DNA of 64,000 bases, taken from the NCBI GenBank assembly GCA_016342325.1, contig JAEINR010000016.1, forward strand, positions 1 through 64,000, given 5' to 3'. The DNA is from Desulfobacterium sp. GTDB lineage: Bacteria > Desulfobacterota > Desulfobacteria > Desulfobacterales > Desulfobacteraceae. Positions 50,201-61,000 of this stretch are shown piece by piece (within the stretch, counting starts at the first letter, position 1; every line of letters begins with the position of its first letter). Both the position numbers and the translations under genes were made by a program. The notes under the pieces were generated by a model, which was not told where the DNA came from, ran no database searches, and saw only the letters and a list, made by a program, of their open reading frames with translations.

Positions 50201-51989
50201 TACCTGTTACGGTTTCGCCCCTGGCCTGGGTCATGGTAACACCGGGGACACTGCCCTGGACCCTGCTCTGGATACTGCTTTGGATACTACTCTGGGCCCT
50301 GCAATGGTCAATACCTTGGTCAATGGCCAGGCCAAGTTGCTTTGCCGCCCCGGCCTTGGTTGCCGCCGCCACCACCATACGGTGTTTGAAATGCTTACGC
50401 CCCAAAGCAGCCGTGTGGCAAATGTCGGTCCAGGCAAGGGAGGTGTGTTTCAGGAAATGCCGATAGCGCCCTGCAAGAAGGGTCAAACCCTTGCCATCCC
50501 GGGCAGACAGCGGCAACAAATGGAGGGGACGCTCCGGGCTTTTGTCTTCCGGCTCTTCCTGCCCTTCGTCCCTGTCCGGGTCCCCGGTGAGAACCACATG
50601 GGCATTGGTGCCGCTGAACCCAAACCCGCTCAACCCGGCCACGGATTTTCGCTTAGCCCCAGTTTTATCCTTGGCCACGGCTTTATCCTTGGTCTTTGGC
50701 CAGGGCCTCAAACCATCCACCACTTCAATGGGTAATTCCGTCCAGGGAATGTGTTCACTGGGGGTTTTGAAATGCAGGCTTGGGGGAATTTGACGGTGCT
50801 CCAGGGCCAGGATGGTCTTGATCAGGCCGGGCATACCGGCAGCGGCCTCCAGGTGGCCGATATTGGTTTTGACCGACCCCACCAGGAGCTTGCTTTGCCG
50901 TCCGTTAAACACCATCCCCAAGGCCCGGGCCTCCTGGGGATCCCCCAGGCGGGTGCCGGTGCCGTGGCATTCGATATAATCAATGTCAGCCGGGGAACAC
51001 CCGGCATCGTTAAGGGCGGCCCGGATCACGTTTTTCTGGGCAATGGCGTTGGGCGCGGTCAATCCGTTGCTTTCACCATCCTGGTTCACGGCCGATCCTT
51101 GAACCACCGCCAGAATCCGATCCCGGTCCCGGCGGGCATCATCCAGGCGTTTCAGCACCACCATCCCGCATCCTTCCCCCCGCACATATCCATTGGCGGC
51201 ATTGTCAAAGGTATGGCACCGGCCATCCCTGGACAGGGCCTGCAATTTGGAAAACCCCACAAAGGGTTCCGGGGTCACCATGGCGTTGCACCCCCCCACC
51301 ATGGCCAGATCGCATTCCCGGCTACGCAGCTGGCGGACCGCCATGTGCAGGGCCACCAGGGCGGATGAACAGGCCGTGTCAATGGCCATGCTGGGTCCCT
51401 TTAGGTCGTAGCGGTAGGAAATCCTTCCCACGGCCGTGCTGAATGCCGTGCCGGTCAGGCTGAATTCATCGATTTTCCCGGGATCCCCGGATTCCAGATG
51501 GGCCTGGAGGTAATCCCGGGTGGAAAACCCGACAAAAACACCCGTAGCGCTGCCCTTTAAATCATCCGGGTTGATCCCCCCGTATTCCAGGGCTTCATGG
51601 GTCACCTCCAAAAGCAAGCGATGCTGGGGATCCATGGCCCTGGCCTCAGCTGGGGGGATACCAAAAAATACATTGTCAAACTGATCGATGTTATCCAGGA
51701 AACCGCCATGGCGGGCATAGCTCTTGCCGGGGGCATGGGGATGGGCATCATAATACAGATCCGAATCCCATCGCCCTGGGGGCACCTTTGTAATGGCGTC
51801 TTTCCCGGTGGCAAGCAGTTCCCAGAATTTCTCCGGGGTATCCGCACCCCCTGGAAAGCGGCACCCCATTCCGATCACCGCCACAGGTCCGGTGTCCTTG
51901 AACACAGCCACTTCCGCCATCAAAGCCCTGATCTTTTCAGAGGCTTTTTTGAGCTTTTCAAGATAGAGTTGTTCCTTTTGTTTATCCAT
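47205..51989 (-). CDS. PKS: KS-AT-aminotransferase, without its own ACP
   Basis: The 1594-residue protein has a short N-terminal helical docking region, a KS (about 35-465; DTACSSA ~205, ECHGTGT, NIGHLEAA), an AT (about 585-890; GHSIGEYVAA ~692, SHGFH suggesting malonyl), a ~200-residue disordered linker, and a class III PLP aminotransferase (about 1140-1590; SNTGTEAVMVA, FDEIITGFR, YGKLIGGGLP with the Schiff-base Lys ~1418). The architecture recalls McyE and MycA, where the aminotransferase turns a beta-ketoacyl thioester into a beta-amino acyl one. Those have an ACP between AT and AMT; here no GxDSL-type motif is present. The carrier domain at the N-terminus of the ACP-C-A-PCP-E-C NRPS is the likely partner. 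Confidence 0.9.
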   Translation of the reverse strand: MDKQKEQLYLEKLKKASEKIRALMAEVAVFKDTGPVAVIGMGCRFPGGADTPEKFWELLATGKDAITKVPPGRWDSDLYYDAHPHAPGKSYARHGGFLDNIDQFDNVFFGIPPAEARAMDPQHRLLLEVTHEALEYGGINPDDLKGSATGVFVGFSTRDYLQAHLESGDPGKIDEFSLTGTAFSTAVGRISYRYDLKGPSMAIDTACSSALVALHMAVRQLRSRECDLAMVGGCNAMVTPEPFVGFSKLQALSRDGRCHTFDNAANGYVRGEGCGMVVLKRLDDARRDRDRILAVVQGSAVNQDGESNGLTAPNAIAQKNVIRAALNDAGCSPADIDYIECHGTGTRLGDPQEARALGMVFNGRQSKLLVGSVKTNIGHLEAAAGMPGLIKTILALEHRQIPPSLHFKTPSEHIPWTELPIEVVDGLRPWPKTKDKAVAKDKTGAKRKSVAGLSGFGFSGTNAHVVLTGDPDRDEGQEEPEDKSPERPLHLLPLSARDGKGLTLLAGRYRHFLKHTSLAWTDICHTAALGRKHFKHRMVVAAATKAGAAKQLGLAIDQGIDHCRAQSSIQSSIQSRVQGSVPGVTMTQARGETVTGKPKIVFMFTGQGAQYAGMGKQLYDTQPVFRDVIGRCARILSGEWDMDLLDLLYGPLADEDQLRDTVHTQPLMFAVEYALAELWRSWGIRPSMVMGHSIGEYVAACIAGVFSLEEGLGLAVERGRLIRELAGSGGAMAAVFAHETQVGRELEAVDGPLSVASLNSPENTVVSGDARALGAFLNHLDEKGINAHRLTVSHGFHSSLMEPARNALEAVVAGVSMKGPRIPLISNLTGKVVKAEEITRPGYWGAHLTSTVRFLDMVRTARNMGGTLFLEIGPHVVLGDLAKVCLEDVSACLDDSTGRSGNAPACLDVAPGSQEKSTCLCLPSLIRGADDWETLLGSLAAIHAAGMSVDWQGFDAPYTRHKVTLPFYPFQPRSFWMNPVRPLPDSSKENGPGIADPTSNSMIGHDVQPEQKDRFMKQRNALESIGNSFPKGELDGLIHRQLEVMSKQLSLIAGSASSPALGGEMPHGMSKLPETLETQDSSDTQDTREMPEMKDMPDILETIDTPGTPSMGILNLCKQGRDNQPNANVDIRSMTLLKDTLNKRQQAFVEAFIDRYTARTQGSKAIMEKNRPWFSDWINSLGFRMTLKEIMYPIVCSRARGTRLYDVDGNDYIDMAMGYGVNYFGNNAPFVVAAVEEQLKKGFQLATQFDETGDVARLITEITGVERVTFSNTGTEAVMVALRMARTMTGRDKIVIFKDSYHGIFDGVLALPGVNGSVPMAPGTSSKMIADVIVLPYGQPESLEFIKTHGRNLAAVLVEPVQSRNPSLTPGPFLKELREITQTHRTALIFDEIITGFRLCPGGAQAFFHVQADIVIYGKLIGGGLPISVIAGKARFMDAIDGGNWQYGDDSMPDKAVTFFGGTFCKHPLAMAAARAVLTHLREQGDTLQKNVNQLTKLFADQLNHWFEEHAVPLRIHFCASFFCFVSEGDFDPVFQPLILDLLFYLMMSKGVYTWERRICFFSTVHTLADLEQILGVIKESVAEIQAGGFDFGR
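50227..50298. repeat. Short tandem repeats in the KS-AT linker of the aminotransferase PKS
   Basis: Several diverged copies of a 12-base unit like ACTGCTTTGGAT occur here in phase with the reading frame. They encode QSSIQSSIQSRVQGS, a low-complexity insertion in the linker before the AT domain. Confidence 0.55.
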
Positions 51990-52006
51990 ATTTTTTACAC
52001 TGCCGC

Positions 52007-55000
52007 CTAATCCAGTAAGTTTTCCAGCTCTTTCAATACAGAAGCCGCTGAAAGTCCCTGGATATCCCCCTCTTTTTTAGTTTCCGTGACGTTTTCGCCA
52101 CCCTTAAACACAATCTTTTCCTCCAGGAGATACCCTGTAATCTTCTCCAGTGTCGGATAATCAAACAACATGGATGCCGGTAACGCCTTGCCCAGTTCCC
52201 GGCCCAGGCGGTTGCGCAACTCCACGGCCATGAGGGAGTCAAACCCCTGTTCCATCAGGGGTTGATCCGCGATCAACGCCCCCTGGCCTGCACCCAATAC
52301 CTGGGTGGCCAAATGCCCTGTAAAATCCAGCAAAAGGGGGTAACGCCCGTCCGGTTCAGCATGGTTTAGCCGGTTGATAATTTCAGAGGCTTCCCTGGGG
52401 ATTTCCGTTTCATGGTCAGCCCCGCCGATTTCCGAATACATGGCCGGAAGCGGCCCCAACAGATTTTGCCGGAACAAACTCCAGTCAATGGCCATCGCCC
52501 CGATCTCAACCGGGTTCTGATCCAGTATCATCTGAAAAAGGACCTTGCCGGTTTCCACGGAAAGGGGCCTGGCTCCCCAGGCGGCCAGGCGATCCTGGGA
52601 TGCGGCCATGCCAGCGTCCCAGGCCCCCCAGTTGATGGATGTGCCTGGAAAACCGTGGGCCCTGCGATGGTGGGCCAGGGCATCCATAAAAGCGTTTGCT
52701 GCGGCATAGCTTCCCTGTCCGGCATTCCCAAACAAGGATGCCACGGATGAAAACATGACAAAAAAGTCCAAATCATGGGCCAGGCTCAACCGGTGCAGGT
52801 TCCAGGTGCCGTCGACCTTGGGCCGGAGCACCTGGCTAAAGCGGGCAACATCCTGATCCTTGAGCATGCCGTCGTCCAGCACCCCGGCTGCATGCAAAAT
52901 CCCCTTTAAAGGCGGCAGGCCGGACCCAAGGTCTGCCCAGACCCGCTTCATCTGATCATAATCCGCCACATCCGCGAGCATCACCCGGACATCCGCCCCT
53001 TTTTCCATGAGCATGTCAATGGATTCTGCCGATTCCGGCCCGGGCAGGGATCGGGCCAGGAGCACCAAATGGGTGGCCCCTTCCCCCACGAGGAATTCGG
53101 CCATGGTAAGCCCAAGGGCACCGGTCCCCCCTGTAATCAGGTATGTGCCCCCGGACCTGTCCGGGTCACCATGGGACGGGTTCACGGTAACCACGACCTT
53201 GCCCACATGCTCGGCCCTGGCCATGTGGCTGAAGGCTTCCTTGATCTTGTTTATGGCAAAGCTCTGAAACGGCAAGGGTTTGAACACACCCCCATCAATA
53301 CGGTTCGCCATCTCCCTGAGCATATGGGTGATGGAATCAGGATGCCGACCGGCAATATCGTTCATATCAAACAGATGATAGGCGGCATCCGGCCGTTTGA
53401 CTGCTGCCTCCTCCGGTGTCCATACACCGATTTTGCCGATCTCAACAAATCGGCCGCCCTTGGCAAGACAGCTGAAAGAGCGTTCCAGGAATTCCCCAGT
53501 GAGGCTGTTCAGGATCACGTCCACCCCCTTACCTTGGGTGAGTTCCCCTATTTCATCGGCAAAATCCAGGGACCGGGAATCCATGACATGGGTCACACCC
53601 ATGGCTTTCAGCACATCCCACTTTGCCTTGCTTGCAGTGGCAAAAATGACACAGCCCTTTTCCCGGGCCAGTTGAAGAGCGGCCATGCCCACACCGCCCG
53701 TGGCGGCATGGATCAGCACCCGCTCCCCCTGGTGAATGCCGGCCAGGTTCACAAGTCCGTGATAGGCCGTTAAAAATGTCGTGGAGATGGTGGCGGCGGC
53801 CTTGAAACTAATGCCCTTGGGTTTGGGAATCACATGGGCTGCGGACACGGTGACAAAAGAGGCAAGACTTCCCGGGGCCATGGCGGCAATCACCCGGTCC
53901 CCAAGGGCCAGACGGCTCACCTGCCCCCCCTTGGCCACTACGGTACCGGCGCATTCAAAGCCCAGGGGCAATTTATCGGCGGTTTCAATCCCCATTTCTG
54001 CGCTCACCTCCTGCATCATGCCAAGGGCATGGAGCACATCCCGGAAGTTCAACCCGGCGGTATGGACCCGGATTTTCACCTGGTCCGGCCCGGGAAGCCC
54101 GGATTCCAGGGGGACAAGTTCAAGGCTCTCCAATCCGTCGTAGGATTTCAGGCAGACCTTGACCGGGTCATTCTCGGGATCCGGCCAGGCAACCTGGGGG
54201 ATCAGGCGCGCGCCATACCGTTTTCCCCAACGCCAGGCGACCTGGGTTTCCAAATCTGCAAATCCAAGCTCCTTTAACAAAGTTTGACCCGGTTGGAGAT
54301 CCAAGGGATCCAGGTCAAGGCAACGGGTCCCAAGCTCGGGATATTCCAGCATGATAACCCGGCCAAGGCCCCACAGGGACGCATTAAACGGCGGGGTTTC
54401 CATGGCTTCGCCGTTCACATTGACCATGCCCTGGGTCACCACCCACACTCCCGGCGGTTCCTTGGCGTTCTGCACCCCAGCGGATTGCACCAGGGTGAGG
54501 AGGCTCTGCCACCCCAGCCCTTGGGAAAGGGCATCAACGCCTTCGGCATTTGCCAAAGACCACATGTGAATGATCCCCCGGAGGGGAACCGAAGCCTTGG
54601 CAATGGTGTTAAACAGCCTTTCGTAATGGGCCGGATCCGACGGATTCATGGCGCATGCTCCGTCTTCTGAAAAAGTAAAGGCTTTGCCCGGTGTCACCAC
54701 AACAACTTTTTGCCCGTGCTCCCCTAACGCCAGGGCAAGTTCAGTCCCAACCGGTTTGTCCTGGGGACTGAACAGAACGTACAAGGAAGACCCACGGTCA
54801 AAACCAGGCGCAACCTCCCCATCCTGGGGAATAGGTCGCCAGGTGAAATCATAGAGGTTTTTCAAAAGGGGTTTCTGGAATTGGCTGAGCAACCTGCGCC
54901 GGGACACGGCCCGCCCCATGACGCCCTTGATCTCACCCAGAATCTTGCCGGATTCCAGAATAAGGGTCAGGTCTGCGGAGAAATGGTCTCGGGCAGAATG

Positions 55001-58000
55001 GTCTCGGCCGGATGTCACCGTCCGCCCATGGACCCAGAATGTAGATCCAGGCTTCCTGTAAAGAATCAACCGCTCAAAGCCCACCGGCAAAAACACGGCA
55101 TCCCCTTCTGTTTCCGGGGTCAGGCAATTTACCAGCTGGAAGCATCCGTCCAGGAGAATGGGATGAAAAACATGGGCATCGGCATCCCCGGCTGCATCAA
55201 GGGTTACATGGACCCGTCCCAGGACTTCCCCCGGGTTCCGGCAGATCCGGGAAAGACAGACAAACCCACCGTCATAGTCAAAGCCGGACCTGGAGAGGCA
55301 TTCATAGTAATCACCGACATCTGTTTCCCTTGCAAAGGAGCGGGCCATTTTTTCCGGTGACTCCTGGCTGTTTTTCCGGCTGTTTCCCTTTTCTTCATCG
55401 GCCGGAGCAATTTGACCCGTGGCATGGCGCATCCAGGTGTCCTCGGCCTCCCTGGTGCTGGTGCTGGTGCTGAAAATTTCGAATTCAAACCTGGAACCGT
55501 CCAGGGGTTTTAAAATCAGCTGAATCCGCCGGGGGCCATCCAACAAAAGGGGTGCCTGGAAGTGAATGGTTTCCAGCATGGGTATTGCACTATTCATTTG
55601 CAAAGCCCCTGCCTTGAGGGCCATTTCCACATAGGCCGCACCCGGCAGCACACACCGGCCGTGTACGCGATGGCCTTTTAAGTATGCGGGATCATCCAGG
55701 GTAAGCAGATTATCATAAAAAATCTCCCTAAGGGCATTCACAACCGGCTGTCCCAGGAGGGGGTGGAGCCCCGGTTTTTGGGTGGCCATGCCCCCGGTCA
55801 CCGCTCCAAAGGGGTTGACCGGAAAACGCTGGTGCTGAAAGGGATAGGTGGGCAGCAGCACTTTTTTAACATCCTGGTCTTTAAAAAGCATCTTCCACTG
55901 AACCGTGGCACCTTCCACAAAGTTTACGGCAAGGTTTCGATACAATTTCAACCGTGCAGCCGGATCCTTCGACACCTGAGTGAGGTCGGGAACAGGCGTA
56001 AGGGACACGTTTTCGTGGTCCTCGTTGCTGAAAATATCCCCGTGCACTTCGCCCGCCATGAACCCTTGCAGGCCGTTTACAAGCTCGGAAACTGTACTTC
56101 CAACCACGGCCAGGCGGTGGGAAAACGTGGCCCGGCAGGTCATGGCGGTATAACAAACATCTGCCGGATGGATTCCGGGGTGACCCGACAAGGCCGACGC
56201 ATACCGTCCGGCCATGGCGGTCAATGCCGTGGGTTTCCGGGCGGACAGGATCAGCAGGTAGGGACCGTCAAGCTGCCGTTCAAATTCTTCAGGTTGATCA
56301 GGGTCCCCATATTCCGATAGCACCGTATGAACATTTGTGCCGCTGAACCCAAAGGAGCTGACTCCAGCCACCCTTGGCAGGTCTTCCACCCTGGGCCAGG
56401 GTTTCAACCCAAGGGGAATCTCCACATCCAGAAGATCCCAATCAATATGGGGACTGGGGGTTTTAAAGTGGAGATGGGGGGGGATCTGCCCATGGTAGAG
56501 CATGAGGGCGGTTTTCATGAGGGCGGAAATCCCGGCCGAGGATTCCAGGTGCCCGATATTGGTCTTCACCGACCCGACCACCAGGGGCGCGGGCCTTGCT
56601 TTTTGACAGAACACGCTGCCCATGGCCCTCATTTCAATGGGATCCCCTAGAGGGGTTCCAGTGCCGTGGGCTTCGATAACGCCCACCTCATCCGGGGTGA
56701 TACCGGCATTGGTCAAGGCCATGCGGATGACCGCCTCCTGGGAGGGACCGCTGGGAACTGTAAGCCCGCCGCTGCTGCCGTCCTGATTGACGGCGCTGCC
56801 CCGAATCAAAGCAATGATCCGGTCACCGTCTTTTTTAGCATCCGACACCCGTTTCAGGGCCACCATACCCACCCCCTCTCCCCGGACATATCCGTTGGCA
56901 GCGGCGTCAAAGGCTTTGCTGCGGCCGTCCGGGGACAGCATCCGGGCCCGGCTGAAACAGATACTCATACCGGGAAGCAGCAACAGATGGGAGCCGCCGG
57001 ACAGGGCCATGTCGCACTCCCGGCGCCGCAGGCTTTCACAGGCCAGGTGGGCCGACAGCAGGGACGATGAACAGGCGGTATCCACGGCCATGTTGGGACC
57101 GGTGAGCCCAAGGAAATAGGCGATACGGCCCGCGGCAACGCAATTGCTGCTCCCCGTACCTTCATAGGGTCCGATCTTTTCGGGATCACCAATGCCGAAC
57201 CGGATCACGGCATTTTCCCAGTTGCCGATGCCCAGAAACACGCCGCAGTTGGAACCATAAATCGACTGGGGATTGATGTTGGCATTCTCCAGGGTTTCCC
57301 AGGCCACCTCCAGGGCCAACCGCTGCTGGGGGTCCATGGACGACGCTTCCCGGGCGGAGATATCAAAAAACGAGGCATCAAAACCATCCAGGGCGCCGAT
57401 ATAGCCGCCATACCTGGAAATGACCTTGCCCGGTGCATCCGGATCCTGATCGAAAAAGGCCTCCACGTCCCAGCGGTCTTTGGGAACTTGACAGATACTT
57501 GACCGTCCTTCTTTTAACAGCGCCCAGAAATCCTCAGGCGAATCAGCCCCTGGAAACCGACAGCCCATGCCGATGATGGCAATGGCCTCGGATCGTTCAT
57601 TCTTATATTCCCTAAGCTTTGCCCGCATCCGGCCAACCTCGATTTCTGACACGACCTCCCCATCATCCCCAGGGTCGACACTTTCGGTTTCCAGGTCATT
57701 TTCAACCGCTTCAACGGTATCATTCCCCCGGTCGGACATAAGACCGAGGGGCAAAACCGTCTCCACCAGATACGCCATGATGGCTTCCACAGTGGGATAA
57801 TCAAACACCAGGGTGGGCGTGAGGCTGACATCCAGGTCCTGTTCCAATTGATTCTTGAATTCAATGGCCATGAGGGAATCCATACCTGAATCAAACAAAC
57901 GCATGCGGGGTTCCATGGAATCGCCGGGGGCCAACTCCATGATGGCGGCAATCCGTTGTTTGACACTTTTCAGCAACAGGTCATGGCGGTCATTGACTGC

Positions 58001-61000
58001 AGCGGCTTCAAGGCGTTTCAATAACCGCCCCCGGTCCGGCTTTTTCCCGGTGACCCGGGAGGGGCCGGCAAGTTTTGCAAATAAAGGCGGCACGCCATTG
58101 CCATAGGTCTTGCCAAGGTAGAGGGGCCATTGGATCAACATCACGCCAACCGCATCGTCTGCCGGGTCACCGGCCAAAAGCGCTTCCATGGCTGCCATGG
58201 CTTTTTCCGGTGCCAGCAGATCAATCCCCCGTTGCTGCCATGTTGATCGTTGGTCAGGATCCACCCTGCCCGCCATGCCCGATCCTTCCCAGGGCCCCCA
58301 GTTGATACTCAAATTCCTGGCAGCAACCCCGTCCCCGGCCCGGGTGATGGCGTCCAAAAAGCGATTGGCACCGGCATAGGCGGCCTGGCCCCGGGAACCC
58401 AGAACAGCAGCCATGGAGGAAAATGAAATCCAGAAATCAAGATCCAATCCCTTGGCTGCTTCCCGAAGGTAAAGGGCGCCGTTCACCTTGGGTTCCATGA
58501 CCGCCGCCATGCTCTCCGGGGTCATGGCCAACATCATGCCGTCGTCCACGACACCGGCGGCATGGACAATCCCCTTAAGGGGGGGCAGGTCCTGGCCAAT
58601 GGTAGCAAACATTTCTGTCACATCATCCCTATCACCCACATCCGCCCGGATCACCCTTACCCGAACGCCCTGTTCAGACAAGGCATCAAGGACCGTACGG
58701 GCGTTTTCGTCAGGTTCTCGCCTTCCGCAAAGCACCAAACGCCGGGCTCCCCAGGACCCCATCCATTGCGCCACCTGCAATCCCAGGGCACCCAGTCCCC
58801 CCGTAATAAGGTAGGCGGCATCGGGATCAAACAAAGCATCCATCTCCTTTTGCCCTTTACCGTCATTTGCGCCAGGGGACAGGGGTTGGATTCGAGGCAC
58901 ATGGAGCTGACCGTCCCGAACACCCATCCGTTTTTCAGCATCCCCTCCCTTAATGCCTTGAACGGCCAGTAAGAGATGCTCCCCTTCTTCCATGGCGCTC
59001 ACATCCACGATACCCGGATTTAATTCAGGATGCTCAAGGGAAAGTGTTTCCACCATGCCCCAGAGGGGTGCTTGGCAAAGGTTCAGGGGGCCGGAGGAAT
59101 CGGTTACGGGCTGGGCATTGACGGTCATGATCCATAATTCAGGCAGAACAGGCAGGCGCAGCACCGCCTGGACAAGGCGCAACAGGTCCAGGCTGTAGTC
59201 CCGGCTACCCAAGGCAATCTCCTCTGCAGTCTCCCCTGGCCCGCCCTTTTCAAACACGGCAAGCATACGCCAGGCCCGGCCTTCCCCGACTCCGGCATGT
59301 TCAACCCGAACCTTCAACGGCTCAGGGCCGGTGAGGTCCAGGTCTTCCCATTCAATAACGGTTACTTCCTTTGGCAGATACCGGGCAACGGCTTCCCCGC
59401 CTTCTGGGGTTTCTGCCAGGACCAGCCATTTATCCCCGGGTGTCACCAGGTCAACCGCTTCTTCTTCGCCCTGGGGTGGCCTTGGCTGCCATGCCATCCG
59501 ATAGAACAAGTCCTGGGAAGATCGCCCCAGGCTCTTTAATATGGCATCCCGCCCGGTGCGCCTGAAGGTGAGCCCTTGGATGCTGACCAATGGCCGCCCG
59601 GATTCATCATATATGCTGAAATTCGCCGTCAGGGTTTCCGGCATTCTGCCCTGTTGCGACAAATCCGCCGTCAGAGTTTCCGGCGTTCTGCCCTGTTTCG
59701 ACAAATCCGACAGGTCGGGCATGCGGGCGTGGCAATAGGTAATATCACCCATGGGCGCAACATACTTCACCGAATCAATGCTTACCGGCAGGTAGTTATT
59801 ATCATCCAAGCCATCAAGGAACAGGGGACCTGCCACCTGGAAACAGGCGTCCAAAAGGGCCGGGTGAAGCAGGTAGGTTCCGGGATCCCCTGCCAGGGAT
59901 TCCGGCCGGACGACTTTACCCAGGCTCTGGTCAGCGCCCACCCATAGCGCGTCCACGGCCCGGAAACCAGGCCCCAATTCCAAGCCGCAGTCCCGGTAGG
60001 CTCCATACAGCTTTTCAACGGGAAATCCCTTACCAAGGGTTGATTTTATTCCGTCAAGGTCCTGAAAATCCATTGTGTCCGATCCATCCCCGGCTGCCAT
60101 CTCCCCTTGGATATGCAGAACCCACGGGGTTTGGGCATCCTCCTCCATGGCCTTGGAAAACACCCTGAAGGTGTGGTTGCCGGTATCACTTTTTTGAATC
60201 ATGGTTTGAACCCGCCGGGTGATTCCCTCGGGGAGTATCAAGGGCTGCTGGATACTGATGTTCACCAAAGCTGGGGTTTCGGCAAATAAACCGTCACTTC
60301 CGGCGAGCACGGCCATATCCGCAAAAGCGGTAACCCCCATTTCTACAAAGGCGGTCACCGCCATCTCGACAAAACCGGCGGCAGGCATGATCACCATCCC
60401 ATGGATCACATGGTCCCCCAGAAAACCCGGATGGTTGGAATGGACCAGGGATTCAAAACAAAGGTCCGGGCTGTCCGCCACATCCAGGGAGTGGCCAAGC
60501 AAGGGGCTTTGGGTGGAACCCTTTGGGAGCCCGGCCAGGGCAGTTGATAGTTCAGGCTTGAACTGATAATTGCGTCGCTGGAAGGGATAGGTGGGCAAAA
60601 CGATTTTTGCAGCCCCCTGGGAGGCGTAAAAATTACGCCAATCCACACCATGGCCCATGGTGTAGAGGCGCCCCAGAGTCTGCAACAAGGGTTGCCAATG
60701 GCCATGGGTCCGGGCCGGGACCTGAACCGTGGGAAGGAACACCGCCTTTGAATCCGTAATACAGCGTTTACCCATGGCGCTCAAAATGGGTTTAGGGCCG
60801 ATTTCCACAAACACAGTATGCCCGGAATCCCAAAGGGTCTGCATACTTTGGGCAAACCGCACCGGCTTTTCCACATGGGCCACCCAGTAGTCGGCGTCAA
60901 TTTCACGGTCACCCACTGCCCTGCCGGTGACGTTGGAGATCAGGGGAATCCGGGGGGCAGCATAGGATATGCCCCGGGCAATTTTCTTGAATTCCGCCAT

